From Pseudoalteromonas sp. S2755 (lineage in GTDB: Bacteria; Pseudomonadota; Gammaproteobacteria; Enterobacterales; Alteromonadaceae), in contig NZ_PNDS01000001.1 in assembly GCF_005886535.1 (NCBI RefSeq), forward strand, positions 62,001-126,000: a stretch of 64,000 nt of DNA, given 5' to 3'. Positions within the stretch are counted from its first letter, which is position 1. The number at the start of each line of letters is the position of its first letter. The notes beneath the pieces were generated by a model that saw nothing but the letters and a program-made list of their open reading frames with translations, made no database searches and was not told the DNA's origin. Below, piece by piece: positions 18,726 to 27,701 of this stretch. Made by a program: the position numbers and the translations under genes.

Positions 18726-20762
18726 TTAATTTTTCACAGCTTTGCGCCTACCATTTTTTAGCTGCTTAGGTAAGGTCAACAGAAACTCCACCCCTTTATC
18801 ATCTGAATATGCCTTAATACTGCCCTGAAGCACATGACTCACGCTATTAAATACAATGGTTAAACCAAGTCCCAATTGCGCCGCAAGATTTGTACTAAAA
18901 AAGGGATTAAACACTTGCTCTGTATTATGATCAGGCAGGCCGCGACCATTATCTTTGTAGCTTAGCTGCCATGCATCATCGTATTCATTCACACGGATGG
19001 TAATAAGAGGTTGCTCCTCTATATGGTGGTTGTCGATAAATCCGTGTTGCACTGAGTTTTGCATAAATTCCTTCAATACCTCAAGCAAGATGTTAGGGTA
19101 GGTTTGTACTTCAAGGCTATCGTTACCCAGCATTAACTTAGCGTTTGGCGCTGTGCGGATCAGCATTTCACGAATATGTAAATTTAAAAAGTCTGATAAT
19201 TCAATTGTTTTAAGTTCTGCACTGCCAATTGAGGTATTAATTGCTTTAAACCGCTCGACTGTGGCATTGAGGCGATTGGCACTACGGTCAACAATATCTG
19301 ATGCCACTAAAGCATCTCCTATAAAGTGGTTAAGTTGACTAGGTGACAGGGTTTTTTGTTCAAATTTGTCTTGAACGTCTCGTAGCGAGCCATTAAGGGA
19401 AGAGTTTGCGGTGATCACTAAGCCTATTGGTGTATTAAGATGATGCGCCATCCCCGAAACTAATCCAGCTAGTGACGACATTTTCTCCGCTTCAACGAGC
19501 ATTTCTTGCGTATTGGTTAGCTCTTTTAAGGTCGCCCGTAGCTTACTATTTCGACGTCTAATTATTTGGATCACTAAGATAGTTGATATGGCATAAATCA
19601 ACATGAATATGATAATACTCAATAGCCACTTTTGTTGAGCGCTTGCCTCCGCCGCTTGAACCGCCTGCACTCGTTTAAGCGACTCTATTTCCAGCTCTTT
19701 TTCAACTATTTCAAGTTCGTAAGAAGCTCGAGATAAAGTAATATTGCGCTGCTGAGCATAGATCTCTCGCTCCACTTGGCTTAACTCCTGCGTTAAAACC
19801 AGTGCGTGTTTGCTGTCCCCCTGTAACTCAGCTATTTTCGCCAACACCGACAAAGCGCTTACCTGCTTACTTTTAGTGTTTGTTTGTTTCGCAGACTCCA
19901 AGACTTCTTCAGCCAGCTTTTTAGCTTCTGTAATATCGCCTTGTTTGATATCCAAGGTAATTAAATCAAGCTTAACATCATTGACTTCGCGAATATTACC
20001 AAGCCGTTGAAAAGTCATGATGGATTTTCGGAAATAGGCTGATGCAGCACCTAACTGCCCTTTAGCAAGCGCGACTTTTCCTCGGAACTGTGACGAATAT
20101 GCTAGATGGTAGTCAGACTTACTATTCTTTTGAATTTGCTGTGCTTTATCAATAAATTTTGTAGCGTCATCGTATTCATTTTTAGCTATGTAGACTTTAG
20201 CAATATTGTTGTAAAGCAATGATAATGACAGCTCATCTTTATTTGAATTCAGAAAGTGCAGGTACTCGTTATAGTAATCTAACGCAATATCATATTGGCC
20301 GAGCAAAAAATAAACGTCAGCAATATTATTTTTTGTTTGGTATACCATGTCCTCCCCTCGTTGCTCCGCAACAATCAATGCATCTTTGTACTGCACTAAA
20401 GCAAGCTCATACAATCCTAGTTTAGAATAAACCCCCCCGGACAAATTATAGTAGGCATAAATCAGCGATTTATCTTGAGCGTCACTTATCAACTGTTTGA
20501 TTTCATTTGTCGTGCGCATAGCAGTTGAGAATTGATTCAGCTCCATTTGAAACCAGGCTTTGTAATTCAGGATTTTGATTTTTTGATCTGCGCTCAAACG
20601 GCTGGTATTTAACGCTTGCTCAGTGAGTTGAAGTGCAATTTTAGGGTCGATGGTATATTGTTCTCTAATTTGCAGCCGAAGAGACTCAAAATCCGCTTCA
20701 CTCAGTTCCGCTTGGACGTAAAACGTACAAAAAACCAGCAGAAACACTGCAAACTTAAACAT
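18726..20762 (-). CDS. TPR-containing sensor histidine kinase
   Basis: Membrane histidine kinase of 678 residues. In order: a signal peptide (MFKFAVFLLVFCTFYVQAEL), a periplasmic region of tetratricopeptide repeats (about 30-330, with ALVQYKDALIVAEQRGE-like units), a coiled coil rich in Glu, one membrane segment (WLLSIIIFMLIYAISTILVI, near 385), then the kinase. The phospho-acceptor is probably H440 in MAHHLNTPIG. The N box reads LKEFMQNSVQHGF, the G1 box DNGRGLP and the G2 box LGLGLTIVFNSV. AAAGG precedes the ATG. No response regulator or receiver domain lies beside it, so its partner is unknown. The TPR sensor architecture suggests peptide or protein-partner sensing, by inference. Confidence 0.9.
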   Translation of the reverse strand: MFKFAVFLLVFCTFYVQAELSEADFESLRLQIREQYTIDPKIALQLTEQALNTSRLSADQKIKILNYKAWFQMELNQFSTAMRTTNEIKQLISDAQDKSLIYAYYNLSGGVYSKLGLYELALVQYKDALIVAEQRGEDMVYQTKNNIADVYFLLGQYDIALDYYNEYLHFLNSNKDELSLSLLYNNIAKVYIAKNEYDDATKFIDKAQQIQKNSKSDYHLAYSSQFRGKVALAKGQLGAASAYFRKSIMTFQRLGNIREVNDVKLDLITLDIKQGDITEAKKLAEEVLESAKQTNTKSKQVSALSVLAKIAELQGDSKHALVLTQELSQVEREIYAQQRNITLSRASYELEIVEKELEIESLKRVQAVQAAEASAQQKWLLSIIIFMLIYAISTILVIQIIRRRNSKLRATLKELTNTQEMLVEAEKMSSLAGLVSGMAHHLNTPIGLVITANSSLNGSLRDVQDKFEQKTLSPSQLNHFIGDALVASDIVDRSANRLNATVERFKAINTSIGSAELKTIELSDFLNLHIREMLIRTAPNAKLMLGNDSLEVQTYPNILLEVLKEFMQNSVQHGFIDNHHIEEQPLITIRVNEYDDAWQLSYKDNGRGLPDHNTEQVFNPFFSTNLAAQLGLGLTIVFNSVSHVLQGSIKAYSDDKGVEFLLTLPKQLKNGRRKAVKN

Positions 20763-20953
20763 ATATTTACCTTTACTAATAATAAAGAACTACCAACATA
20801 CCTTAATTTATTTTTATTTCAAATAAAAGAACAATCAGATCCGAGCTGTTTGTCTTCATTCCTTCATATTGTATATATCTATCAATCTAATCTTTCTTTT
20901 TGATCCGTTGCTAAACCAGTTAAACTAATACTATCTAAGTGTTAGGGGGTGTT

Positions 20954-21709
20954 ATGAAACGAACCAAATTAGTGAATCAATTAACGGAATTACTGAAGCC
21001 ATATCAAATTAACGATTACTGTCCAAATGGTCTGCAAGTGGAAGGAACAGACGAAGTCCAAAAAATCGTCACGGGTGTTACCGCCAGCCAAGCTTTAATT
21101 GATGCCGCTATTGAACGTGGTGCAGATGCCATTTTGGTTCACCACGGCTATTTCTGGAAAGGGGAAGATCAATGTGTCACTGGCATGAAAAAGCGCCGCC
21201 TACAAGCCCTGCTTACCAATGACATCAACTTAATCGCATACCATCTTCCACTGGATGTTCATCCTGAACTTGGTAATAACGCGCAGCTCGGTAAGTTACT
21301 TGGGCTTGAATATGAACGACCGCTTGAACCTTGGAATAAAAATAGCGTAGCGGTAAAAGGCAAATTAACGACGCCAATGACTGCTGTTGATTTTGCCGCT
21401 TTAGTTGAAGAGAAACTCGGTAGAAAGCCGCTCTTAAATGTTGCAGGCGATCACCCAATCAGCACCATCGCTTGGTGTACAGGTGGTGGGCAAAGCTTTA
21501 TTGATCTCGCGGCAAGCCAAGGCATTGATGCCTACTTAACGGGTGAAGCATCAGAGCAAACCATTCATTCATCTAACGAGCAACAGATCCACTTTATCGC
21601 GGCGGGACATCATGCCACAGAGCGATACGGGGCGAAGGCACTTGGCGAATATTTGGCAGCGCAGTATGGTTTAGATGTTGAATTTATTGATATCGACAAC
21701 CCGGTTTAA
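20954..21709 (+). CDS. Nif3/YbgI-like dinuclear metal-centre protein
   Basis: A 251-residue NIF3-family protein, which forms hexamers with a di-metal site; in E. coli YbgI it is proposed to be a metal-dependent hydrolase. Family blocks are clear: DYCPNGLQVEG, KIVTGVTASQALIDAA, ADAILVHHGYFWKGE (metal His pair), AYHLPLDVHPELGNN, WCTGGGQSFID, TGEASEQTIH and AAGHHATERYG. The ATG at 20954 with AGGGGG upstream is preferred over a GTG five codons earlier. cmoM follows after 31 bases, possibly in one transcript. Confidence 0.93.
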   Translation: MKRTKLVNQLTELLKPYQINDYCPNGLQVEGTDEVQKIVTGVTASQALIDAAIERGADAILVHHGYFWKGEDQCVTGMKKRRLQALLTNDINLIAYHLPLDVHPELGNNAQLGKLLGLEYERPLEPWNKNSVAVKGKLTTPMTAVDFAALVEEKLGRKPLLNVAGDHPISTIAWCTGGGQSFIDLAASQGIDAYLTGEASEQTIHSSNEQQIHFIAAGHHATERYGAKALGEYLAAQYGLDVEFIDIDNPV

Positions 21710-21740
21710 TACCACTTTGCTTAATTAAGTGATCTCGCAT

Positions 21741-22544
21741 ATGGCTAGAAAAAAGCAGCAACAAAAACCGGCACCGACAGATAGAAACTTTGCTGAACTA
21801 ACGCACAAGTTTAAAAACAATATCTATGGCACCAATAAAGGTAAAATCAGAGAAGCGGTGCTCAAGCGTGACTTAAGCACACAAGTTGACTGGCTAACGC
21901 AATCAAATGGCAAACGCATATTAGATGTTGGCGGCGGACAAGGTCAATTGGCGCTCTATTTAGCTTCGCTTGGCCACCATGTCACCATGATTGATATTTC
22001 AGAAGAGATGCTCGAACTTGCCAAAACGCGCGCGAATGAAGCTGGGCTAAATAACCAACTTCATTTTATCCACGCGCCTCTGCAAGCGCTCGATACGCTG
22101 AACTTAGGACAATTCGACTTAGTATTGTGCCATGCGGTGCTTGAATGGTTGGTTGAGCAACAAAGTGCACTTATGCTGCTAAAGGCGCAGCTAAGCAAAA
22201 CTGGCTTGCTTTCGCTAATGTATTTCAACCATGAGGCGCATCTGATGGCCAGTATGGTGTACGGTAACTTCGACTATGTGCAAAAAGATCTTAAGGTAAA
22301 ACAAAAAGTAGGCCTCAGCCCCAATAAGCCAATTAGCCAAACTGATATGGCAACTTGGCTTGATGAGGCAAAGCTCAACGTTATTCAAAAAACCGGTGTT
22401 CGCTGTTTTCATGACTACTTAAGGGAGTTAAATAAGGCGGATGAAGGTTTTGATGCTTTGCTCGCTTTAGAGCTTAAATACAATCGTCAAGAGCCTTATG
22501 CGTCTCTAGGTCGCTATACCCACTTGATGTTAAAAAAAGCGTAA
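21741..22544 (+). CDS. cmoM: tRNA uridine-5-oxyacetic acid(34) methyltransferase CmoM
   Basis: SAM-dependent methyltransferase of 267 residues that makes the methyl ester of cmo5U at the tRNA wobble base. Motif I is LDVGGGQGQLALYLASLGH (about 57-75), and cmoM-specific blocks match E. coli SmtA/CmoM: DRNFAELTHKFKNNIYGT, LCHAVLEWL, GNFDYVQ, TGVRCFHDYLRE and YNRQEPYASLGRYTH. The basic N-terminal extension (MARKKQQQKPAPT) is longer than in E. coli. The start at ATG 21741 is preferred to a GTG four codons upstream. Confidence 0.92.
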   Translation: MARKKQQQKPAPTDRNFAELTHKFKNNIYGTNKGKIREAVLKRDLSTQVDWLTQSNGKRILDVGGGQGQLALYLASLGHHVTMIDISEEMLELAKTRANEAGLNNQLHFIHAPLQALDTLNLGQFDLVLCHAVLEWLVEQQSALMLLKAQLSKTGLLSLMYFNHEAHLMASMVYGNFDYVQKDLKVKQKVGLSPNKPISQTDMATWLDEAKLNVIQKTGVRCFHDYLRELNKADEGFDALLALELKYNRQEPYASLGRYTHLMLKKA

Positions 22545-22564
22545 GTACAGCACTGCTTACGCTT
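22532..22564. terminator. Bidirectional terminator overlapping two stop codons
   Basis: AAGCGTAAG (22537-22545) pairs perfectly with CTTACGCTT (22556-22564) around a 10-base loop. The arms contain the stop codons of cmoM and of the convergent map-like gene. On the minus strand it is followed by seven T, giving a strong terminator for the map-like gene; towards the plus strand it is weaker. Confidence 0.8.
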
Positions 22565-23327
22565 CTTCCGCTCTTAGGGTTAACACTTCAACGCCGTCAT
22601 CTGTTACCAGCACCGTATGCTCCCACTGCGCCGATAGCTTTTTGTCTCGAGTTACCACAGTCCAGCCATCTTTTTTGGTTTTAATTTTTGCGCTTCCCTG
22701 ATTGATCATCGGCTCAATGGTAAAGGTCATCCCCGGTTTTAGCGTCATCCCGGTATTTGCTTTGCCATAGTGCAATACATTTGGCGCTTCATGCATTTCT
22801 CTACCTATCCCATGACCACAATACTCGCGTACCACTGTGTAACCGGCTTTCTCAGCTACTTGCTGTACAGCCGCACCGATGTCCCCAAGCTTTGCTCCAG
22901 GTTTGACCATTTTTATTCCAGCCCACATCGCTTGGTAAGTCGTTGCCACTAACTTTTTGGCCGGGAGTAATGCTTCAGGCATTACGTACATTTTGCTGGA
23001 GTCGCTGATAAAGCCATTTTTCTCAAGCGTAATATCGATGTTTACAATATCTGAAGACTTTAAGATTTGCGATTTACTCGGCACACCATGACACACAACC
23101 TCATTTACAGAGCTATTGAGGACGAACTGATAACCATACTGACCAAGGCTGGCTGGACGCGCTTTAAGCTCATCAACAATAAAGTTGTGCACTTTGTCAT
23201 TAATCTCTAGCGTAGAAATTCCGGGTTCAATCCAACTATCAATGTAGCCAAACACCTGCGTAAGCAATCGCCCACTTTCGCGCATCAATTGGATCTCATC
23301 AGCGGTTTTGAAGGTAACCTCTTGCAT
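22557..23327 (-). CDS. map: Type I methionine aminopeptidase
   Basis: Cytosolic dinuclear metalloprotease of 256 residues that removes N-terminal Met from proteins. All expected metal ligands are visible: two Asp in VNIDITLEKNGFISDSSKMYV, His in GHGIGREMHEAPN, Glu in FTIEPMI and Glu in QWEHTVLV. So it should be active. AAGGAAA within the end of the upstream gene serves as ribosome site, and only one base separates the two. The setting beside a ParD-like antitoxin, away from rpsB-tsf where map often lies, suggests this is an additional copy; that needs the rest of the genome to confirm. Confidence 0.94.
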   Translation of the reverse strand: MQEVTFKTADEIQLMRESGRLLTQVFGYIDSWIEPGISTLEINDKVHNFIVDELKARPASLGQYGYQFVLNSSVNEVVCHGVPSKSQILKSSDIVNIDITLEKNGFISDSSKMYVMPEALLPAKKLVATTYQAMWAGIKMVKPGAKLGDIGAAVQQVAEKAGYTVVREYCGHGIGREMHEAPNVLHYGKANTGMTLKPGMTFTIEPMINQGSAKIKTKKDGWTVVTRDKKLSAQWEHTVLVTDDGVEVLTLRAEEA

Positions 23328-23328
23328 C

Positions 23329-23529
23329 TCAATTTCCTTTTGGCTGCTGTGACTTTACTCGTGACATCTCTGCCGCAACGATCTCTGTAAACGTAAGCGT
23401 TGGATTACGCTCAGCAAGTCGCCCAATTTTAATCCAGAACTCAGCCTGTGAATTGATTGAACGCGACATCACAGTGCTCGCTTCACGGATCTCATCGTGT
23501 AGTTCATCTGAAATTTTTACGATACCCAT
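23329..23529 (-). CDS. ParD-like antitoxin family protein
   Basis: A 66-residue protein, MGIVKISDELHDEIREASTV..., with the pattern of the ParD-like antitoxin family (PF11903): a short beta strand then two helices as in ribbon-helix-helix DNA binders (SRSINSQAEFWIKIGRLAE), then a C-terminal helix TFTEIVAAEM. No RelE/ParE-type toxin gene follows; instead the aminopeptidase gene begins one base after the stop, taking the toxin's usual place. The upstream region at 23530-23575 is extremely AT-rich with near-palindromic TATA-type steps that may form its own operator. Confidence 0.82.
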   Translation of the reverse strand: MGIVKISDELHDEIREASTVMSRSINSQAEFWIKIGRLAERNPTLTFTEIVAAEMSRVKSQQPKGN

Positions 23530-23576
23530 TTATATAAACCATATACATATCATATATACTTTATATATTAACGAAG
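23530..23576 (-). promoter_or_regulatory. AT-rich promoter/operator of the ParD-like/map pair
   Basis: A stretch of alternating AT with near-inverted repeats (for example ATATACATATCATATAT at about 23541-23557) lies directly before the start codon. Autoregulation by the ribbon-helix-helix protein is inferred from family habit. Confidence 0.4.
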
Positions 23577-23637
23577 TTGCGGAACAATGCAAAACCTAAT
23601 GCCAATTTGCCTATTATTTTGAAGCAAAAAATTTGAG

Positions 23638-23668
23638 GCAAAAAAATGCACCGCTTCGGCGGTGCATT
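23638..23668 (-). terminator. Terminator of the siderophore receptor gene
   Basis: A perfect 10-bp stem AATGCACCGC/GCGGTGCATT with a TTCG loop (23645-23668). On the minus strand a run of T follows. It lies 27 bases after the receptor stop. Confidence 0.9.
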
Positions 23669-23694
23669 CCGTATTTCAAGCTCAGGTTGAGTCA

Positions 23695-25968
23695 CTAAAA
23701 GCTATAGCGCATCCCTAATTGCCAATTAAACGGTTCGCCGTGCATTACGTAGCCGTCCCAAGATGAAATACTGTTGTAGTAACTTTCATCTAGTAGATTG
23801 TTGAAGTTAAGCGACACACTGAGTTGTTCACTCACTTCATATCTTGCCATTAAATTAAGTAACGCACCGGAGGATTGTGTGATCTTGTACGCCTCGCTAC
23901 CGCCGCCCGGCAATGGCCTTTGCGGTATTGCATAAAAGCTACCTTGCCAATTAATTCCAAGCCCCGCAGTAAAGCCGTCAACAAACGCGCTAAAGTCATA
24001 GGTGGTATACAGGTTTATGAGCTCTTTGGGCTGATCCGTTAACAGCTCTTTGCCATCTTTTGATTCAGTTTTGTGTTTTGATAGCCCTAAGCTGATATTC
24101 CACTGCTCATTGATAGAGCCTGTAAATTCAACTTCAAAGCCTTCTGTCGTATCGCCTTCACCGCGCTGAATATATGGTCTATTGCCTTGCGGAGTTAGAT
24201 AGCTGTCAGGGTAATTTGGATCGGCAATCGCAAGTCCATTCTCAACATTGCGATACACCGCCGCTGTAAAGTTCAAGGTGTCATCAAGTAGCTCACCTTT
24301 TACCCCTAGCTCATAGCTTTCGCCTGTGCTTGGGTCGAGCATTTTATCATTGATATCAAAATAGGCTTGTGGCTGAAATGCCTCTGTGTAGCTCGCGTAA
24401 ACACTATATTGTTCATTAATATCAACTACGAGTCCGGCATAAGGCGTAACTTCTGTATCCACCTTTTCATGATAGCGGTTACGAAGAAACTTACCGTTAT
24501 TAGGATCATAAAGGTCAATATCGTACTCCCAATTGGTGATCCTAGCACCAACAATAAGCTTAACATCATCATGCGGGTTAACACGCACGGCCACAAATCC
24601 ACCATTAGAGTCTGTTACTGTCAAACTATCACGGCCTAAATCTTTAAATGGATAGCGCGGCACGTCACCTGTCCAATCATGAAAATTTAACCCTTCCAAT
24701 GAAATCGTGGTTTGGTCGGCTTCATTACCAAATGACGTACGCTCTCGCTTGAATTGGTTATAGCTAAAAATAACATCATGCGTACGACCAAATAGCTCAG
24801 CTGGGCCTTGGAGTGACAAGTCTATTGTCTTTTGTTCATCTTCAGAGCTACTTATTACAGCACTGTATCCGAATCCATTATCGCTGCTGCCATCTGGATT
24901 GATAGGCCCATCAGGATAGACGAAAAAGAGCTGCCCACCTTGCATCTCAATGGTATTGTAAGTCGCGATGGCATGGAGTTGCCAATCGTTTTCAAACGCG
25001 TGATCAAGCCCAACAAAATAGGTGTATTCTTCGATTGGCCAGCTACTCCACTTTGCCGTCATCCCGGTGTCACCACGGCGTCCCTGATAGCGACTACCAT
25101 CAGCGTAAAAGTAAGGTTGAGAATGGCTGTTTATCGCCCCTTTTGAAGCGGTATCAGCATATTCTACACCGAGTCGTAATAAGGTGTAATCGGTCAGGTC
25201 TGCCTCAATAGTAGAATATATGGACGTCTTCTCTTGGCTATAACGCTCAATGTAAGAATCTCTTTCATAATGTGCAGCAACAAAGCGGCCGCGAATACTG
25301 CCTTCTTGGTTTAACCCGCTCGCCACATCCACCTCTGCTCGGTAATTATCCCAACTACCAGCCGAAACCGCCACGCTGCCCTTAAACTCATCGCTTGTTG
25401 CACGTTTTCTTACTAAATTTACGGTGGCAGTTGGGTCACCAACGCCAGTTAATAAACCATTTGCACCACGTACAATCTCCACGCGCTCATAAGCAACAGC
25501 ATCCCCGTTTACATTCGGTCTTCGGCCACCAGGGAATTGTTGAACACCATCGATTTGGATTAAATTAACATCACCACCACGTACAGAAAAACGTGTCCTA
25601 TCAAGACTGGCTCCCCGCTTTGCATAAAAGCCAGTTGCATGTTCCAAGATCTCATCAATGTTAACCGTTTGCCAATCTTGCATCATTTGATTTGTGATAA
25701 CGGTCACCGCTTGAGGCGTTTCACGCTGTGATAAAATCATTTTTAATGCCGCTTTGTTTGCAGATTCAGTGTAATTTTTTACACTCGTGCCAGTCACATA
25801 TATATGCTCTAGTTCTTGAGCCCTGCCATCATCCACAGCGTCAGCTGCTAGTGCATCACCGGTAACTTCAGCAGCATGTGCATTGCCATGTAATGACAAC
25901 AGCACAAAAGTGGCGCAAAGAGAGAGTGTTAAAGAGTGGTTTAGTGTACGTGAAGATGAAGATCGCAT
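23695..25968 (-). CDS. TonB-dependent siderophore receptor
   Basis: Outer-membrane ferric-siderophore transporter of 757 residues. After a signal peptide it has a TonB-box region (ELEHIYVTGTSVKNYTESAN) and the siderophore-type plug: SQRETPQAVTVITNQMMQDW, FYAKRGASLDRTRFSVRGGD, QIDGVQQFPGG and RVEIVRGANGLLTGVGDPTA. The barrel ends FNWQLGMRYSF with the usual terminal Phe. The plug resembles the FpvA/FhuE group that imports hydroxamate or mixed siderophores. A good Fur-box match (26002-26020) lies 34 bases upstream, so iron repression is likely. No siderophore biosynthesis or ABC permease gene is nearby. Confidence 0.94.
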   Translation of the reverse strand: MRSSSSRTLNHSLTLSLCATFVLLSLHGNAHAAEVTGDALAADAVDDGRAQELEHIYVTGTSVKNYTESANKAALKMILSQRETPQAVTVITNQMMQDWQTVNIDEILEHATGFYAKRGASLDRTRFSVRGGDVNLIQIDGVQQFPGGRRPNVNGDAVAYERVEIVRGANGLLTGVGDPTATVNLVRKRATSDEFKGSVAVSAGSWDNYRAEVDVASGLNQEGSIRGRFVAAHYERDSYIERYSQEKTSIYSTIEADLTDYTLLRLGVEYADTASKGAINSHSQPYFYADGSRYQGRRGDTGMTAKWSSWPIEEYTYFVGLDHAFENDWQLHAIATYNTIEMQGGQLFFVYPDGPINPDGSSDNGFGYSAVISSSEDEQKTIDLSLQGPAELFGRTHDVIFSYNQFKRERTSFGNEADQTTISLEGLNFHDWTGDVPRYPFKDLGRDSLTVTDSNGGFVAVRVNPHDDVKLIVGARITNWEYDIDLYDPNNGKFLRNRYHEKVDTEVTPYAGLVVDINEQYSVYASYTEAFQPQAYFDINDKMLDPSTGESYELGVKGELLDDTLNFTAAVYRNVENGLAIADPNYPDSYLTPQGNRPYIQRGEGDTTEGFEVEFTGSINEQWNISLGLSKHKTESKDGKELLTDQPKELINLYTTYDFSAFVDGFTAGLGINWQGSFYAIPQRPLPGGGSEAYKITQSSGALLNLMARYEVSEQLSVSLNFNNLLDESYYNSISSWDGYVMHGEPFNWQLGMRYSF

Positions 25969-26001
25969 CGTTTTTCCCTAAATTAACTTCATTACGAAAA
26001 C

Positions 26002-26020
26002 GATAGTGATTATCATTTAT
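26002..26020 (-). promoter_or_regulatory. Fur box of the siderophore receptor
   Basis: GATAGTGATTATCATTTAT matches 14 of 19 positions of the Fur consensus GATAATGATAATCATTATC. It lies just upstream of the receptor start at 25968. Confidence 0.75.
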
Positions 26021-26151
26021 ATTAATATTTGTTTCAAGTCCCTATTTTAGTTATGTGGAGTTATTTTAAGCACAATAAAAATGTGGCAGCGACCAACTTC
26101 TATTAAACTTTGCCGTCTCCCTTTTGTTTTTTACTCTCTGCCATTTACTCA

Positions 26152-26177
26152 AAAAAGTAGGGGATCCCCTACTTTTT
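26152..26177 (-). terminator. Palindromic terminator overlapping the rhodanese stop
   Basis: A perfect 26-base palindrome centred at 26164/26165 (arms AAAAAGTAGGGGA). Its right arm includes the stop codon and last Lys codons of the rhodanese gene, and it ends with T on either strand, so it can act in both directions. Confidence 0.8.
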
Positions 26178-26543
26178 CATCACAGGTAGAGACTCTGCCA
26201 ACCACTTATTCATATCACCCTCTAGGTGTTTTAAGGTGTAGCCTTTTGGCGCTAGTGCCTCAATAAAGATGCCAGCCCTACGCCCAGAACGGCAATACAC
26301 AACGAGTGGTGTATCAGTCAATTTAGCTAGCTCTTCCTGATGCGTCTCAATCTCGTTAAAGGGAATGTTTATTGCCCCTTTGATATGTCCCGCAGCAAAT
26401 TCTTCAGGGCTTCGCACGTCCACTATGGTGTAAGCGTCTGCAGACATTTGATTTATCATCAGCGTTTGCTGTGTGATCGTTTCCGATTGTGCATAGCAAA
26501 CACTGCTAACAAACCACATAAAGCCAATAACCAACTCTCTCAT
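26169..26543 (-). CDS. Periplasmic rhodanese-like protein
   Basis: Single-domain rhodanese of 124 residues with a signal peptide (MRELVIGFMWFVSSVCYAQS). The active-site loop is VVYCRSGRRAG, with the catalytic Cys, and the entry motif IVDVRSPEEFAAGHIKGAIN is typical. It probably transfers sulfane sulfur or handles thiols in the periplasm. Its start overlaps the stop of the upstream gene by four bases, so both are co-translated. Related to PspE-type proteins. Confidence 0.9.
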   Translation of the reverse strand: MRELVIGFMWFVSSVCYAQSETITQQTLMINQMSADAYTIVDVRSPEEFAAGHIKGAINIPFNEIETHQEELAKLTDTPLVVYCRSGRRAGIFIEALAPKGYTLKHLEGDMNKWLAESLPVMKK

Positions 26544-27028
26544 TTTTTAGTCTCCTTTTTATATAATCCATCAAATACCATTTGCCACTTGTCAGCGCCT
26601 TGCTTACTCTGCCAAACCTGACGTACGGTACCATCTGGATTCGCAGTCCATGTTATCTTATCCGTCACCTTAATACCTGCTGCATTTATTCTATCCCCTT
26701 GTAATACCATTTTCCCTTCATGAAACTCACCATCCAACTGTAACAACAACCCACTATTATCCACCCAAGTTTGATGCCAACGATGAGTGGATACATCATA
26801 AATATTTATACTCTCACCACGATACCCAAGTTCAGTGCTATAACTTTCTTTAATGACACAACCATCATATTCTCGGGTAATGCGATTATGTCCAGACTCA
26901 ATGCCTCCTACGCTCGTTACCGACCAATCTCCAAGCCAAAAATCAAACTGTCTAAATCCTTGATCTTCACATTTAGCTAAGCTATTGCAGCTAAAAAGCA
27001 AAATACTAATAACCAACCACACCTTCAT
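26540..27028 (-). CDS. Secreted DUF1579-like protein
   Basis: A 162-residue exported protein (signal peptide MKVWLVISILLFSCNSLA). The motif RQFDFWLGDWSV followed by strand-rich segments (SGHNRITREYDGCVIKESYS, INIYDVSTHRWHQTWVDNSG) is typical of a family of small beta-barrel, lipocalin-like proteins annotated as DUF1579 or hypothetical. The function is unknown. It forms a two-gene unit with the rhodanese. Confidence 0.82.
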   Translation of the reverse strand: MKVWLVISILLFSCNSLAKCEDQGFRQFDFWLGDWSVTSVGGIESGHNRITREYDGCVIKESYSTELGYRGESINIYDVSTHRWHQTWVDNSGLLLQLDGEFHEGKMVLQGDRINAAGIKVTDKITWTANPDGTVRQVWQSKQGADKWQMVFDGLYKKETKK

Positions 27029-27141
27029 TTCACTAACTCCTTATACCTGACTTTGTTAGCTTAGCGGGGATTAACCAAACAGCTAAAGAAATCGGGAAAT
27101 ACTCCGATACAATTAGCAATAGAGATGACAAGGATAACGTT

Positions 27142-27657
27142 ATGGAAATTCAAATGAAGCCACATCACTTTGCCGGCGCGCTAAACGCAAGCAGAGAAAC
27201 ACCTACTGCCACGAGTAATTCCACAGAAACGGAAGAAAAACCTAAAAATGAAGTCATATTGACTGAGTTTATGGACAAAAAGGCAAAGAAATATAAAGGT
27301 AACAACCCTAATTTTAAGCAACAATATGAAATGTTAGAACAGTCAGAAGCCCTAATGAAAGAGCAAATACAACATTTACAACAGCTTATTAGTGAGTTAA
27401 AAAAAACACCTCTGCAACGAGCCGTAAAAGTATCCACAGTAAGTGATGCTGATATCCCAACAACACAAGAAGATACCCTGAGATATGAGCATACCGGCGC
27501 AAAACAGTATCGCGATAATGAAACAGAAAAAGAAATCGAGATTTTAACCCAACAACTTGATGAGCTTAAATCGCAGTATGCGGATATAAAGCAACAGATG
27601 ATCCAAATGGTACTTGATGAGATGACTAGGCAACGAGATAAAAGGTATGAAGTCTAA
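27142..27657 (+). CDS. Coiled-coil orphan protein A
   Basis: A 171-residue charged protein with no signal peptide, start MEIQMKPHHFAGALNASRET. A disordered Thr/Ser/Glu-rich head is followed by YKGNNPNFKQQYEMLEQSEA, a long coiled coil (MKEQIQHLQQLISELKKT), then YEHTGAKQYRDNETEKEIEI and a second coiled coil ending IKQQMIQMVLDEM. It is clearly related to the protein at 32452-32994 in order and motifs, so the two define a small family. The function is unknown. Confidence 0.82.
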   Translation: MEIQMKPHHFAGALNASRETPTATSNSTETEEKPKNEVILTEFMDKKAKKYKGNNPNFKQQYEMLEQSEALMKEQIQHLQQLISELKKTPLQRAVKVSTVSDADIPTTQEDTLRYEHTGAKQYRDNETEKEIEILTQQLDELKSQYADIKQQMIQMVLDEMTRQRDKRYEV

Positions 27658-27701
27658 ATAACCCTAGCACTTCTATTACTTCATAATGACTGAACTAAAC
27701 C

